Positions 1 through 10,092 of a stretch of DNA of 64,000 nucleotides are shown here, one piece after another. Source of the DNA: Ehretia macrophylla (Eukaryota > Streptophyta > Magnoliopsida > Boraginales > Ehretiaceae); the NCBI GenBank assembly GCA_037974665.1, contig CM075772.1:34759052-34823051 (forward strand). Direction: 5' to 3'. The notes beneath the pieces were generated by a model. It was not told the DNA's origin, did no database searches, and saw nothing but the letters and a program-made list of their open reading frames with translations. Numbering within the stretch: position 1 is the stretch's first letter; each line of letters opens with the position of its first letter. The position numbers and the translations under genes were made by a program.

Positions 1-1
1 A

Positions 2-529
2 GTGGAAGGTACCTTTCTTCTCAATACTCAGCCAGTTAAAGTTTTGATTGATCCTGGAGCTACACATTCGTTTATAACTCTTGCATGTGCACGATCTGTG
101 AATGTTTGCATTGATAATTTGCCTCATGAAGTTGAAGTTAGCACTCCTTTGGGTGCAAAATTTGTTGCTGAGTCTATTTGCAAATCTTGTGATATATGTA
201 TTGAGAACCGTAAATTTCCTGCTGATTTAATTATATTACCATTCCGTGACTTTGAAATCATTTTGGGAATGGACTGGTTGGGAAAGTATTATGCTCAGTT
301 GGATTGTAGAACAAAGATCGTTTATCTTAAGGTTCCTGACCTACCAGTACTAGAGATTATTGGGAACTGCAGGGCTGCCCGCATTCCACTTTTATCAGCG
401 ATCAAGACATCTAAGTTGTTAAATAGGGGTTGTGAAGCCTACTTAGCCTATTTGATCAATCAGCCTGCTGATAAGTTGAGTTTGAATGAAGTTCCGATTG
501 TTAGAGACTTCCCTGGTGTATTTCCCTAG
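2..529 (+). pseudogene. Tekay polyprotein, aspartic protease region (open at the left edge)
   Basis: This frame is open from the window edge and is part of one gag-pol polyprotein. The retroviral-type aspartic protease motif lies near nucleotides 44-70 and reads LIDPGATHSF; the family normally has DSGATHSF, so the serine after the catalytic Asp is Pro. ILGMDWL, a usual chromovirus protease signature, follows near 265-290. The frame stops at TAG 527-529 just before the stretch leading into the RT and resumes in the same frame, so this is a point nonsense mutation rather than a gene end. Confidence 0.9.
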
Positions 530-2320
530 GAATTACCGGGTTTACCACCGGATAGGGAGATTGAGTTCGTGATTGATCTTGTGCCAGGCACTGCGCCTAT
601 TTCTAGGAGTCCTTACAGGATGGCATCGGCTGAACTTCAGGAGTTAAAAATTCAGCTTCAGAACTTACTTGAGAAAGGGTTTATACAACCTAGTTCTTCG
701 CCGTGGGGCACACCTGTGTTGTTTGTGAGAAAGAAAGACGGCACGCTACGGTTATGCATTGATTACAGGGGACTTAATCAAGTCACGATTAAGAATAAAT
801 ACCCATTGCCGTTGATTGAAGAATTGTTTGACCAGTTGCAGGGTGCGAGTGTTTACTCTAAATTTGACTTGAGGCAGGGTTACTATCAACTTAGGATTCG
901 GAGTGACGATATACCAAAGACGGCATTCAGGACTAGATATGGCCACTATGAATTTGTTGTTTTGCCGTTTGGATTGACGAATGCACCAGCCGCATTCATG
1001 GACTTGATGCAAAGGGTTTTTCGGCCTTACCTTGATCAGTTTGTCGTGATCTTCATTGACGACATTTTAGTGTATTCGAAGAACGAGGCTGAACATGAGC
1101 AACACTTGAGGATTGTGCTTCAGACTTTGCAGGAAAACAAGCTTTTTGCTAAATTCAGCAAGTGTGAGTTCTGGTTGAACCAGATATCTTTTCTAGGCCA
1201 TATCATTTCAGATCGAGGAATTTTAGTGGACCCAGCTAAGATTGAAGTTGTTTCATCTTGGAAGAGACCTGAGACGGTGCCAGAGATTCGGAGTTTTCTT
1301 GGATTGGCAGGTTACTACCGGAGATTTGTTAAAGACTTTTCTAAAATTTCTGGACCTTTAAGCCAGTTGACTCGGAAGAAAGTTGCTTACAACTGGGATG
1401 CCAAATGTGAATCCAGTTTCCAAGAATTGAAGAAGAGACTAACTACAGCTCCTATACTAGCTTTACCTGAGGGAACAGAGAACTTCGTTGTATACAGTGA
1501 TGCATCTAAGGAAGGATTAGGCTGTGTTTTAATGCAGAATGGTAAGGTGATTGCCTATGCTTCTAGGAAATTGAAACCTTATGAAGTCAATTACCCTACA
1601 CATGATCTTGAGTTAGCTGCAGTTGTGTTTGCATTGAAGAAGTGGCGTTATTACTTGTGGGGTTGCAGATTTGAAATATTTACTGACCACAAGAGTCTCA
1701 AGTATTTGTTTTCACAGAAGGATCTAAATATGAGGCAGCGGAGATGGCTAGAGCTATTGGGTGGTTATAACTGTTCTATTAACTATGTGCCAGGTAAGGC
1801 AAATGTTGTTGCTGATGCTTTGAGCCGAAAGGCTACTGTTGCAAGCTTGATTATCAAGGACTGGGAGACTTTGGAAGAAATTTGTTCATGGAAACCAGAA
1901 GCTACTGAGGTAGGGATTCGGTTTGCTAGTTTACAGATTCAGTCAGGGTTGCTAGCACAGATCAGAGAGGCTCAGAAGACTGATCCTCACATCTTGAAGA
2001 TCCAAGAGAAAGCTAAAGGGGGAGAGTCGGAGTTTAAATTACATGCAGATGGCATTTTCAGATTCAGGGATAGAGTATGTGTTCCTGATGATCCGACTTT
2101 GAAGAATGAGATCCTGTCCGAGGCACATAATTTGAGGTATACGATTCACCCGGGCAGTACTAAGATGTATAGAGATTTGAAGCAACACTTCTGGTGGAAC
2201 AATATGAAGAGGGAGATTGCTGGGTATGTATCCAGATGTTTGACTTGTCAGAGGGTTAAAGTTGAGCATCAGAGGCCAGCCGGACTTCTACAGCCGTTAT
2301 CGATTCCGCAGTGGAAGTAG
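530..2320 (+). pseudogene. Tekay polyprotein: reverse transcriptase, RNase H, integrase zinc finger
   Basis: The RT copies element RNA to DNA and RNase H removes the RNA strand. Visible RT motifs are [21 protein letters not shown] with its catalytic Asp, [12 protein letters not shown] and the active site FIDDILVY near 1049-1072. RNase H starts near 1494 (YSDAS) and includes [16 protein letters not shown] and FTDHKSL. The integrase HHCC finger follows: [11 protein letters not shown], then CLTCQ near 2240. The frame opens directly after the 529 stop and the first Met is at 569. It ends at TAG 2318-2320, after which the integrase core continues in the same frame; the most likely change is a Trp codon turned into TAG. 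Confidence 0.93.
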
Positions 2321-3415
2321 GTACATATTACAATGGACCTTGTGACCGATCTTCCTAGATCTCCGAGAGGATGCGATTCTGTTTGGGTTGTTGTGGACCG
2401 CTTGACTAAGGTTACACATTTTATTCCCGTGAACAAATAGGATAGCCTTGATAAGCTAGCTGAGCTTTATGTTGCTAATATTGTGAGATTGCATGGTGTG
2501 CCATAGAGTATAGTGTCAGATAGGGATCCCAGATTCGGATCTCGTTTTTGGCAGAAGTTACATGAGGCCATGGGAACTAAGTTGAGCTTCAGTACTACAT
2601 ATCATCCGCAAACTGATGGCCAGTCTGAGAGAACCATCAGGATCTTGGAAGACATGCTTCGAGCATGTGTGCTAGACTTTGGGAAGAACTGGGAGAAGTT
2701 TTTGCCTTTAGCGGAGTTCGCCTACAACAATAGTTATCAATCTACTATAGGTATGGCTCCCTACGAGGTGTTGTATGGTCGTAAATGCAGATCCCCGTTA
2801 TATTGGGAAGAGGTTGGAGAGATGAGAGCAGTTGATCAGACTATGTTACCTGAGATGATTAAGATGGTAGATAATGTTCACCATATTCGCCAGCGTATGC
2901 TTACAACTCATAGTCGTCAAAAGAGTTATATGGATAAGCACCGTCGGGATCTTAAGTTTGATTTGGGAGATTGGGTGTTTCTTAAGATTTCTCCACGGAA
3001 GGGATTGATTCGGCACGGTAAGAGCGGGAAGCTTAGTCCCAGGTATGTGGGTCCGTATGAGATCACCGAAAAGGTAGGTCCTTTGGCTTATCGATTAGCT
3101 TTGCTTCCAAGCTTGTCGAGACTGCACGATGTGTTCCACGTGTCTATGTTGAAGAAATACCATCCAGACCCTTCGCATGTACTCGAACCAGAGCCTTTGC
3201 AGATTGAAGAGAAGTTGTCCTACGAAGAGAAACCGATTAGAATTGTGGATCGGAAGATTCAAGATCTTCGCAAAAAGAGTATTCCGTTAGTGAAGGTTCT
3301 GTGGAATCATCATGGGTTTGAGGAAGCGACTTGGGAAAGAGAAGACCAAGTTCGGGATCAGTATCCGGAGTTGTTTGTTGACCAGGTAAGAATTGCGTGG
3401 GCGCAATTGTTTTAA
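2321..3415 (+). pseudogene. Tekay polyprotein: integrase core and chromodomain
   Basis: The integrase core inserts the cDNA into the host chromosome. Its first Asp is in TMDLVTDLP near 2330, the second in SDRDPRFGS near 2515, and the Glu in the QSERT motif near 2617-2631. Stops interrupt the frame at TAG 2438-2440 and TAG 2504-2506. From about 2513 it is open to its natural TAA at 3413-3415. The GPY-type module ([15 protein letters not shown]) precedes a chromodomain at roughly 3235-3400 with VKVLWNHHG and EEATWERED. In chromoviruses this domain is thought to steer integration to marked chromatin. Confidence 0.92.
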
Positions 3416-3426
3416 GGGGGAGAGGG
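3414..3426 (+). other. Polypurine tract of the Tekay element
   Basis: A run of purines (aagggggagaggg) overlaps the stop codon and abuts the TG of the LTR. It primes plus-strand DNA synthesis. The same place in the non-autonomous element (32234-32250, minus) holds a near-identical tract. Confidence 0.85.
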
Positions 3427-3693
3427 TGTAATACCCGAGCCCGAAATGTGAATTTTCTTTGTTTATTATTTTGAAAATTATATTTCCTTAAATTCTTTGT
3501 GAATTAATTGTTACATTCTCGCCGACGCAACGTGCATTGCATTTAAGGAGCGATAGCTAGATAACGATTTCCAGTCCTCAACAAATAGTGAAACTAGTAT
3601 TTAGATGACTTAAATTTTATATTTTAAATGTTGTTAGCTTTAATTGAACTTACCTTAGCTGAAATGGCTTTAAAACGCTCAAAATAGGGGCCT

Positions 3694-3759
3694 TTGACCA
3701 AGTTTTTTTAAGTTGTTGACCTTGACCTTTGACCTTTGACCATTTGACCCTTATATAAG
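3694..3759 (+). promoter_or_regulatory. LTR promoter: six TTGACC motifs upstream of a TATA box
   Basis: TTGACC occurs at 3694, 3716, 3722, 3729, 3736 and 3744, and TATATAAG lies at 3752-3759. TTGAC is the core of the W-box bound by WRKY factors, so stress-responsive transcription is plausible. The transcription start was not mapped; by TATA spacing it would be near 3780-3790. Confidence 0.6.
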
Positions 3760-5151
3760 CTAAAAACTAAGAAAAATAAAATAAAAAATAGCAGCAAACA
3801 ACAGCAGCAGGCCGTGAGCTTCCATAGAGAAAAAAAAAACCTTTCACCTACCAAACGATCAATCTTCGCGTGTGCTCGTGCGGGGTGATTTCCGAGGCAA
3901 CCAACCTTGTTTTCCTAGCGACTAGGAGTACCTAAGGTGAGGGAAGCATGTTATTTGCGCATTTATACGTTGTGTTTGTTAACTTTGTCAATTTTTAGAT
4001 TTATCAGTAGATCATTATTTAAAGCGATTTGATGCTTCTAGAATGTTCCTTAGCACTTGTAGAACATGTATTTATAGCTTTGTAACATTTTCTGCGGTTA
4101 AATATTGTGATTGCAACTTGAATTGTGAAATGAATAGTGTTTTGTGAATAGTAAAACCTTGAAATGTTGAAATTGCACTGTTATGCTTTCCGTTGATGTA
4201 GAAACATGCTAGGTATGCTAGAATGCTAAAATGTGTGGTTTGTTTGGGTTGCGTAGAGGAAAAAATGAGAATTAAGCCTTTGGGAAAGTCGGGGTCGTTT
4301 AGGTCGACTTTGGCTTTGTCTCGTTTTGCGTGTTGGCATTGCTTCAGGAAGCCATGGAAGTACTTTTGGTGCGATTATGGCGTTGGTTAGGTGTTTGGTT
4401 GTTGTAGTTGTAGTTCAAACGAGAAAGGGGGAAATCGGGGCTTTGCGCGAGTTCTAGGGTAAAGTAGGGTTTCGGGGTCCTTGGACGTGCCTTATGGTGA
4501 CCTAGGAGGATTGGCGAAGCCGGTTTCCAGAACTCGTGGCTCGTTTGGAAATGGTAGTGTTTTGATAGTTGGGGCCGATTTGTGTTTTTGTGTGTTTTCT
4601 AGTCTTAATGCTTATAGAATGCTTAGAATTACTTGAATTACTTGTTTGAGTTGTTTTGGATTGAATTGCTTATCAAATTGCTGCGATTGCGTGCGAGAGT
4701 AACCTACTTTGTTATTCTCCCACGTGTGGCTTTATCGCTTGTTTATCGTCTTGTATCGAGTCTTGCATTGCATAGTGTCTCGCGCGTGAGTGATGGGCCT
4801 CTCTGGGTAGCCTTGGGTTGCCAGTGTTGGTTGCTCTAGCTCCGCTGCTATTGCCTTTCTCGCTTGGGTTGCCTCCCAGGGGGAGTTGGGTGGTAGGTTG
4901 GTGGATACTTCCGGGGGATTCCAAAGTGGTGTTATAAGGTGGTTTTGGGCCGGCGCGTCGTTATCGAATTCGTGTTTGAAAGTTGTTCATGAAAAGAGTA
5001 TCGTATCCTTTGAATGAGTGTTTGCAGCTTTAAATACTTGCCTTGCTTAATTGATGGCTTTGGTTGTATCTTTATATGATTTGTATGTATTGCTTGGCTA
5101 ATTGCATTGCATACTCCTCTCATCTCCGTCCTTGAGACCAATTGCCCTCGC

Positions 5152-5171
5152 TGAGCAATATTTTTTGCTCA
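5152..5171 (+). other. Conserved LTR hairpin (Tekay version)
   Basis: TGAGCAA (5152-5158) pairs perfectly with TTGCTCA (5165-5171) around a 6-nt loop. It follows CCCTCGC and precedes a pyrimidine-rich CAG. The other LTR families have a hairpin in the same position with other stem bases, which supports a selected RNA structure. Confidence 0.6.
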
Positions 5172-5708
5172 TTCCTCTCTATACTATGTTTTTACAGGAG
5201 TAGTTGAGGCAGACCCTCTCGAGGTAATTGAGGAGGAGGAGCAGGTGGAGGTGTTTCCGTGATAGCACTTACCTGCTTTGCTGGTGGTTGGTTACCAGTT
5301 TTGTGCAAACCTTGTTGTTATGTATATTGCGAGAACGACGCTTAATTTTGTGGCTTGTAGCCTTGTATGTATTTTCCTATTTTGAGACCTTTAATGGTCT
5401 TATGTTGTAATGGATTAAAGTTGTAATGTTGTAACTTGTACCCTGGTGACTAGTGAAGAAATGCATGCCAAGGGCTAATGGTTTAATGGCATAAGTACTT
5501 TTGTAGTATGCATGGCATTTTTGGTTTGGAAAGTTGGATAATAAGAAATGTATGTTTTATAGAAAGTTGACTTGTTTTGATTATTTTATAGCTTTCGCAA
5601 GTATTATATTGTTTTTAGGGTTTTCGGATCGTCCGCGGTACAGAGGAGACTCCGTCCGTGTGTCGGGTCCGGGCTTGGCCTTTTGCGGGGTCCAGTCGGG
5701 GCGTGACA

Positions 5709-7510
5709 GCAGTTCATTAAGTGGGAGTTTTCTTTAAGGTATTCCTTTCCCGTCCTGAGCAAGCCTTTTTTCATTCTAGCGGTAAGTTTGTAAGTTAAAC
5801 AAAAGTCCTTCCCTATTTATTTCCATCTATCAGCCAGTTGCAGAAGAAGCTTAGCTTAAAGCCAATTAGACCAATATTGTTGTAAAACTGCTTTATATGG
5901 TAGTTGCTAACCATAGAGTTGAATTGAAATTGATAAGCTAAGGCAATAACATTTATTTGAAAGTTCTTTTTGGAGTTTACTTAACATCAAGTTCCTGCAA
6001 ACTAGGTTAAGAAATCCTATGGGCAAGACAGCCAATGAGAGGTCGTGTCCTTATGTTTTCTCCTTCCATGGAGAGCTAACTCTCTTTCCTCGAGATTTCT
6101 TTCGTTTCCTTACGTCTCTTCTTTTTATTCGATGGCAGCGGACAAGATACTCTTGGGTGCAGCAGAGGCTGGTTTAAGATAAGACTGATAGACTGTCAAT
6201 CTATCCCTTTTCTTGAAAGAGCGTATATGATGTTTATGAATAGATAAATGCAATGATTGATCCCACATCGCTTTATTTAGCAAGCCATACAGTAGTAAGG
6301 TTATATGAAAACATACCATGATATAGACAAGGGGCCCGTCATGATTGTATCTCAAAGGAAAACTTGTAATAGGAGCTAATGAAAGAAGGAAAATTTGATC
6401 AATCTCTAGTCCTTTACACCCTCCTAACTATGTCCCTTGTGGTCAACTGAGTCGTGCAGCACATCTTTTCATATCTTGACTTGGTACAATCCCCTTTTCA
6501 AATTCGTCCTATAAGCAGGTTTGAGCGCTTTGACCATCTATAAAAAAGCTCATCTTCCTACTCCTACACCTCTCCTGTGCTGTGAGGCTTAGCTTGATGT
6601 ATTTTCTTACCTGGATTTAGGCACTATTCCTTAAAGAAGGCCCTTTTCAAAAGGCAAGATCAGGGATCATAGATAATAGGCTCTCATGTGAAGGTGTAGC
6701 GGGACACTACCCAAATCCATATAAATCCAATCCTCATTGCTTTAGCCCTAGCCCTTGTCATTCTAAACGTACTATTCTCTATGCTATTGAATAGATCGAT
6801 TTGCTATGCTGGTCCATTCTTTGATTGGAAAGGCGGTGATCCAGCTGCTGTATCGGACAAGGATCGAAAAAAGCTGGCTTGCTTGCTACTTCGACTAGAG
6901 CACATAAAGAAGGCCAATGTTGCAACTTTAATGGATCGTATAGCTCCCTATTGGCTTTCACAGGGATTCTTTTTTGATCAAATAGTCCATTGAAATTCAC
7001 TCATAACAGAAGCTAGAGGACAGTCTTCGTAGGACGAATGGACGGATGAGCGATTGGACCGCCTTCGGGACAGTTACTGGATAGATACGACCGTTAGCTG
7101 TTGACAGATAACAGACAAAAGAGCGGGAAGTAGCTCTATTTAAAGGAAGGGAATAGTGTACTAACCTAGCCTACCTTGAACTTGAAGTATGCAATCTCTC
7201 TTATATCTAACAGCTTTAACTAGCCTTGCTACTACAAATACTACAAAGAAATTGCCATAGATCGAAACTTATTTGAGGCTTAGTATCTACAGATAGACCC
7301 TATAAAAGAAGACGAGTCATAAAGGAAAATATCTAACAATTGAAGGGGGTCACATCCTAACGCAACTAGAAAGAGAAGCGCTGAACCACTTGGAAATAGT
7401 AAAGAAAAAAGCTGTACCCAATGATACGAATGTGGAAAGACCAAGATGTGATAATCATGTAGATAGATTGGCTTATTCCGCGTAACAGTACTTTCTTTAA
7501 GGGGGAAGAG
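5709..7510 (+). other. Mitochondrial-like DNA, segment A; no gene recognised
   Basis: The base composition and the patchwork of short, GC-mixed, non-repetitive sequence resemble plant mitochondrial intergenic DNA and differ from the AT-rich LTRs. No conserved protein or RNA gene was recognised. An open frame at 6781-6993 (70 aa, reading MLLNRSICYAG at its start) matches nothing I know. The segment ends at the aagag target site of the next LTR. Confidence 0.5.
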
Positions 7511-10092
7511 TGTGATAACCCGAACCCGGCATGCATTTAATGGCATTTAATTGCATTTAATTGTCATCTTAAATGTTAGCATTGAATTTCATGTTTAATT
7601 TTAGTTAAACATTCATTTCTTGCATTAACTTCATAATTCTTTAAAATATTCAAAAAATAGTTAAATTAATTATTTTTAAATGAATATTGATTATTTTGAT
7701 TATTTTAATAATCGGTTTTAATTGTCTTACATTAAAATCACTCGGTTTTCAAATAAATGAGAAAAGTAACTCCGAGCCGGAGTGAATTTTAATCTATTCT
7801 ACTATTCTACTTTTAAAAAATTATAGTTTTCTATTAGTGTTCATCATCTGATTAGCGATCATTTATTGACTGTTTGATCGTAGCATTTCAAAAATGAGAG
7901 TTCGATAAATATTCCTCGGACTTAGTGAAAATTGTTTTAGCTTAATTTAACTAGTTTTAGTTGTTTTTCATTTAATTGCATTGTTTTAACTTGAATTAGA
8001 TTTAAAAGGCATCAAAATAAGCTTATTTGACCAATTTTCATTTAAGCTTGACCTTGCAAATGACCAAAATGCCCTTTGTCACCTTTTAAATAATAAAACA
8101 AGGCTAAAATAAATAAATAAACAAATTTCAAAATGGCCATTTTGTCCTTGCCATGGCCGAAAGTTTGAGGGAAAAAGAAAAGAATTTTGTTTTGCATTTT
8201 TCTTCTACAATCGTGTGTGGAATTGCTCGAGGGTCGTGGCTCGGATCCTTGCGGGTCTTGGTCTTCAATCTCTGTGAGGATTTTCACGTTTTTGTGCATT
8301 TAAATTCGAATTTGAATTTTGTGTCAAATTTTTAGATTTGATATATAATGTGTTATAATGCCTGTAATTGCTTGATATAGCTTCCTTTGAGTTCGTAGAG
8401 CATTGTTTGATAGTTATTTAACAATTTTTATGGTCGAAATTGCGTATTTGAAATTGGGAAAAAATAATGAATTGTGAATTTTGAATAGTAAACCCTAGAA
8501 TTTTGGATTTTGATCCGAATTGCGATTGCTTGATTTGGATAGGTGCCATTAGTGATAGAAAGATAGAATGTGCAATAAAAACGGACCGTCCTTTGTTAAA
8601 ATTAAAAATTAGACAATGAAACGTAAAGGGGCCGTTTGACCAAAAGTTGACCATGCTCGAATTGAGTTGGGGGTTTTGCTATTGAGGGCATGGAAGCACT
8701 TTTGGCGCTGTTGTGACGTTGATTGAGCGACCGGTTAGTATAGTTGTAGTTCAAATGTAGTAGGTGGACTTTCGGGCTTCGGTTGGGAAAGTGAGGTTTA
8801 GTGACATAGAAACGTGCCTTGTTGTGCCTGAGGAAATGTAGTGAAATCGGTTTCCTAATCCCGTAGCTCGTTTGCTCGTAATTGCCTTTGGAAGTTAAAG
8901 ATTGAATAGTGATATTTGTCGTTATCGTGTTTGAACTGCTGTTACTTGTTTACTTGGTGTTATTGTTGCTATTAATGATAGTTATGCGTGAAAAGTTAAT
9001 TCAATGCTAGTATTGATTGTAAATGCTTGATATCTCGTTTATCACCTCTAATATGTATTGTTGTGCTATCGCTCGTTTATCGCCTTGTATCGTATCTTGC
9101 ATTGCATAGTGTCAGGCGCGTGAGTGATGGGCCTCTCTGGGTAGTCTCGGGCTGCCAGTGTTGGTTGCTCTAGCTCCATGTCCTATTCTCATTCTCGCTT
9201 GGGTTGCCTCCCAGGGAGATTTGGGTCGTAGAATTGATAGATACTTCCGGGGTATTCCAAACTAAAGTTATAAGATGGTTGCGCGCTTATTGTCATCGTT
9301 GTCAACATCAAACTCGAGATTGATGTATCGCTCGTGAAATGGTACATTGCTCGTATGAGTGAACCATAGCCTTAAGAGTGTGGTATAGGTTTGAATGGTT
9401 GTGTTAATGCTTTCATTACTTGTTTATTGTATTGATTATTATATTGATTGCTTACTTGTCAGTTATATTGCTTAACTGCCTTATTTGCATTGCACGACTT
9501 TCTTTCTCTCCACCTCAATATCTGTCTCGCCCTCACTGAGTATAAGTGTTGAGTATATTCACTCCTCACCACCACATTTCAGGAAATGCCATGTTAGCTG
9601 GAAAGCTCATGGTTACGTGAAAGATCATGCTTGAAGAGTTGTCTTGCGTGCTATGTGGCTTGAGTTGTCAAAGATGCAAAGATGTATGTTTCATGTGTTG
9701 TTTGTATTTAATGTTAATACAGAATGTAATTTAAATTTAACTAGGTAATTGAGGTAGAATGATAAGCTAGTTTATGTATCTAGTTAGTATGGCTTAACTT
9801 TAATGCATGTTTGTATTGCTTAAAGAAAGAATTAGAATAGTCTGGGTACTTGGAAATGTATGTATACTTGTTGAGTTTAATTGCTGAGAAACAAGGCTTG
9901 GATGGCCTTGAGGTGTTTGAATGGTTGGGCACGGTACTGGTCCACTTATATGCTGTCACAGGTTTGCAATTTTGCCTAGAAATAGGGGAGAGTCCGTCTG
10001 TTTTACCTAAAAATTTTGCCCGGGTTTGGAATTGTGTTGTGATTAGATTGATTGATAGAACTCTCAGTCTCGAGGGGGATCGGGGTATTACA
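7511..10092 (+). repeat. Solo LTR, chromovirus family 2, 2582 bp, TSD aagag
   Basis: It starts TGTGATAACCCGAACCC, ends GGATCGGGGTATTACA and is flanked by the exact 5-bp duplication aagag (7506-7510 and 10093-10097). With no internal region or second LTR, it is a product of LTR-LTR recombination. Its ends and internal blocks match the LTRs of the non-autonomous element (29567-37045) and the solo LTR at 41727. It carries the hairpin 9537-9544/9554-9561 (one G-T wobble), a donor-like GTGAGG at 8274 and an acceptor-like TTTCAG ending at 9582. Confidence 0.92.

Larger units (their letters stand above)
1..5708 (+). mobile_element. Ty3/gypsy chromovirus, Tekay (Del) type, 3' part
   Basis: This is an LTR retrotransposon cut off by the left edge of the window, so gag and the 5' LTR are missing. 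Going rightward it shows protease, reverse transcriptase, RNase H, integrase, a C-terminal chromodomain, a polypurine tract and a 3' LTR. The order PR-RT-RH-INT defines Ty3/gypsy. The chromodomain after the integrase marks a chromovirus, and the integrase tail plus the LTR of over 2 kb fit the Tekay clade. The polyprotein has four in-frame stops and no obvious frameshift, so it is recently inactivated. The left TSD is outside the window; the first five bases after the LTR are gcagt. Confidence 0.93.
3427..5708 (+). repeat. Tekay 3' LTR, 2282 bp
   Basis: The LTR begins TGTAATACCCGAGCCC directly after the polypurine tract and ends GGGGCGTGACA. It contains a TATA box with clustered TTGACC motifs (3694-3759), a donor-like site AAG|GTGAGG at 3936/3937, a hairpin at 5152-5171 and an acceptor-like site ending AG at 5197. 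Blocks such as GATGGGCCTCTCTGGGTAG near 4790 recur in the LTRs at 7511, 29567, 34382 and 41727, so all belong to one superfamily. Short open frames inside it differ between copies and are not taken as genes. Confidence 0.88.

Noticed and set aside
4712-4924. Frames recurring in the LTRs near 4712-4924, 30416-30658 and 43269-43550.
   Set aside because: They follow a conserved nucleotide block of the LTR, often antisense, with broken ends in different copies; no protein family recognised.
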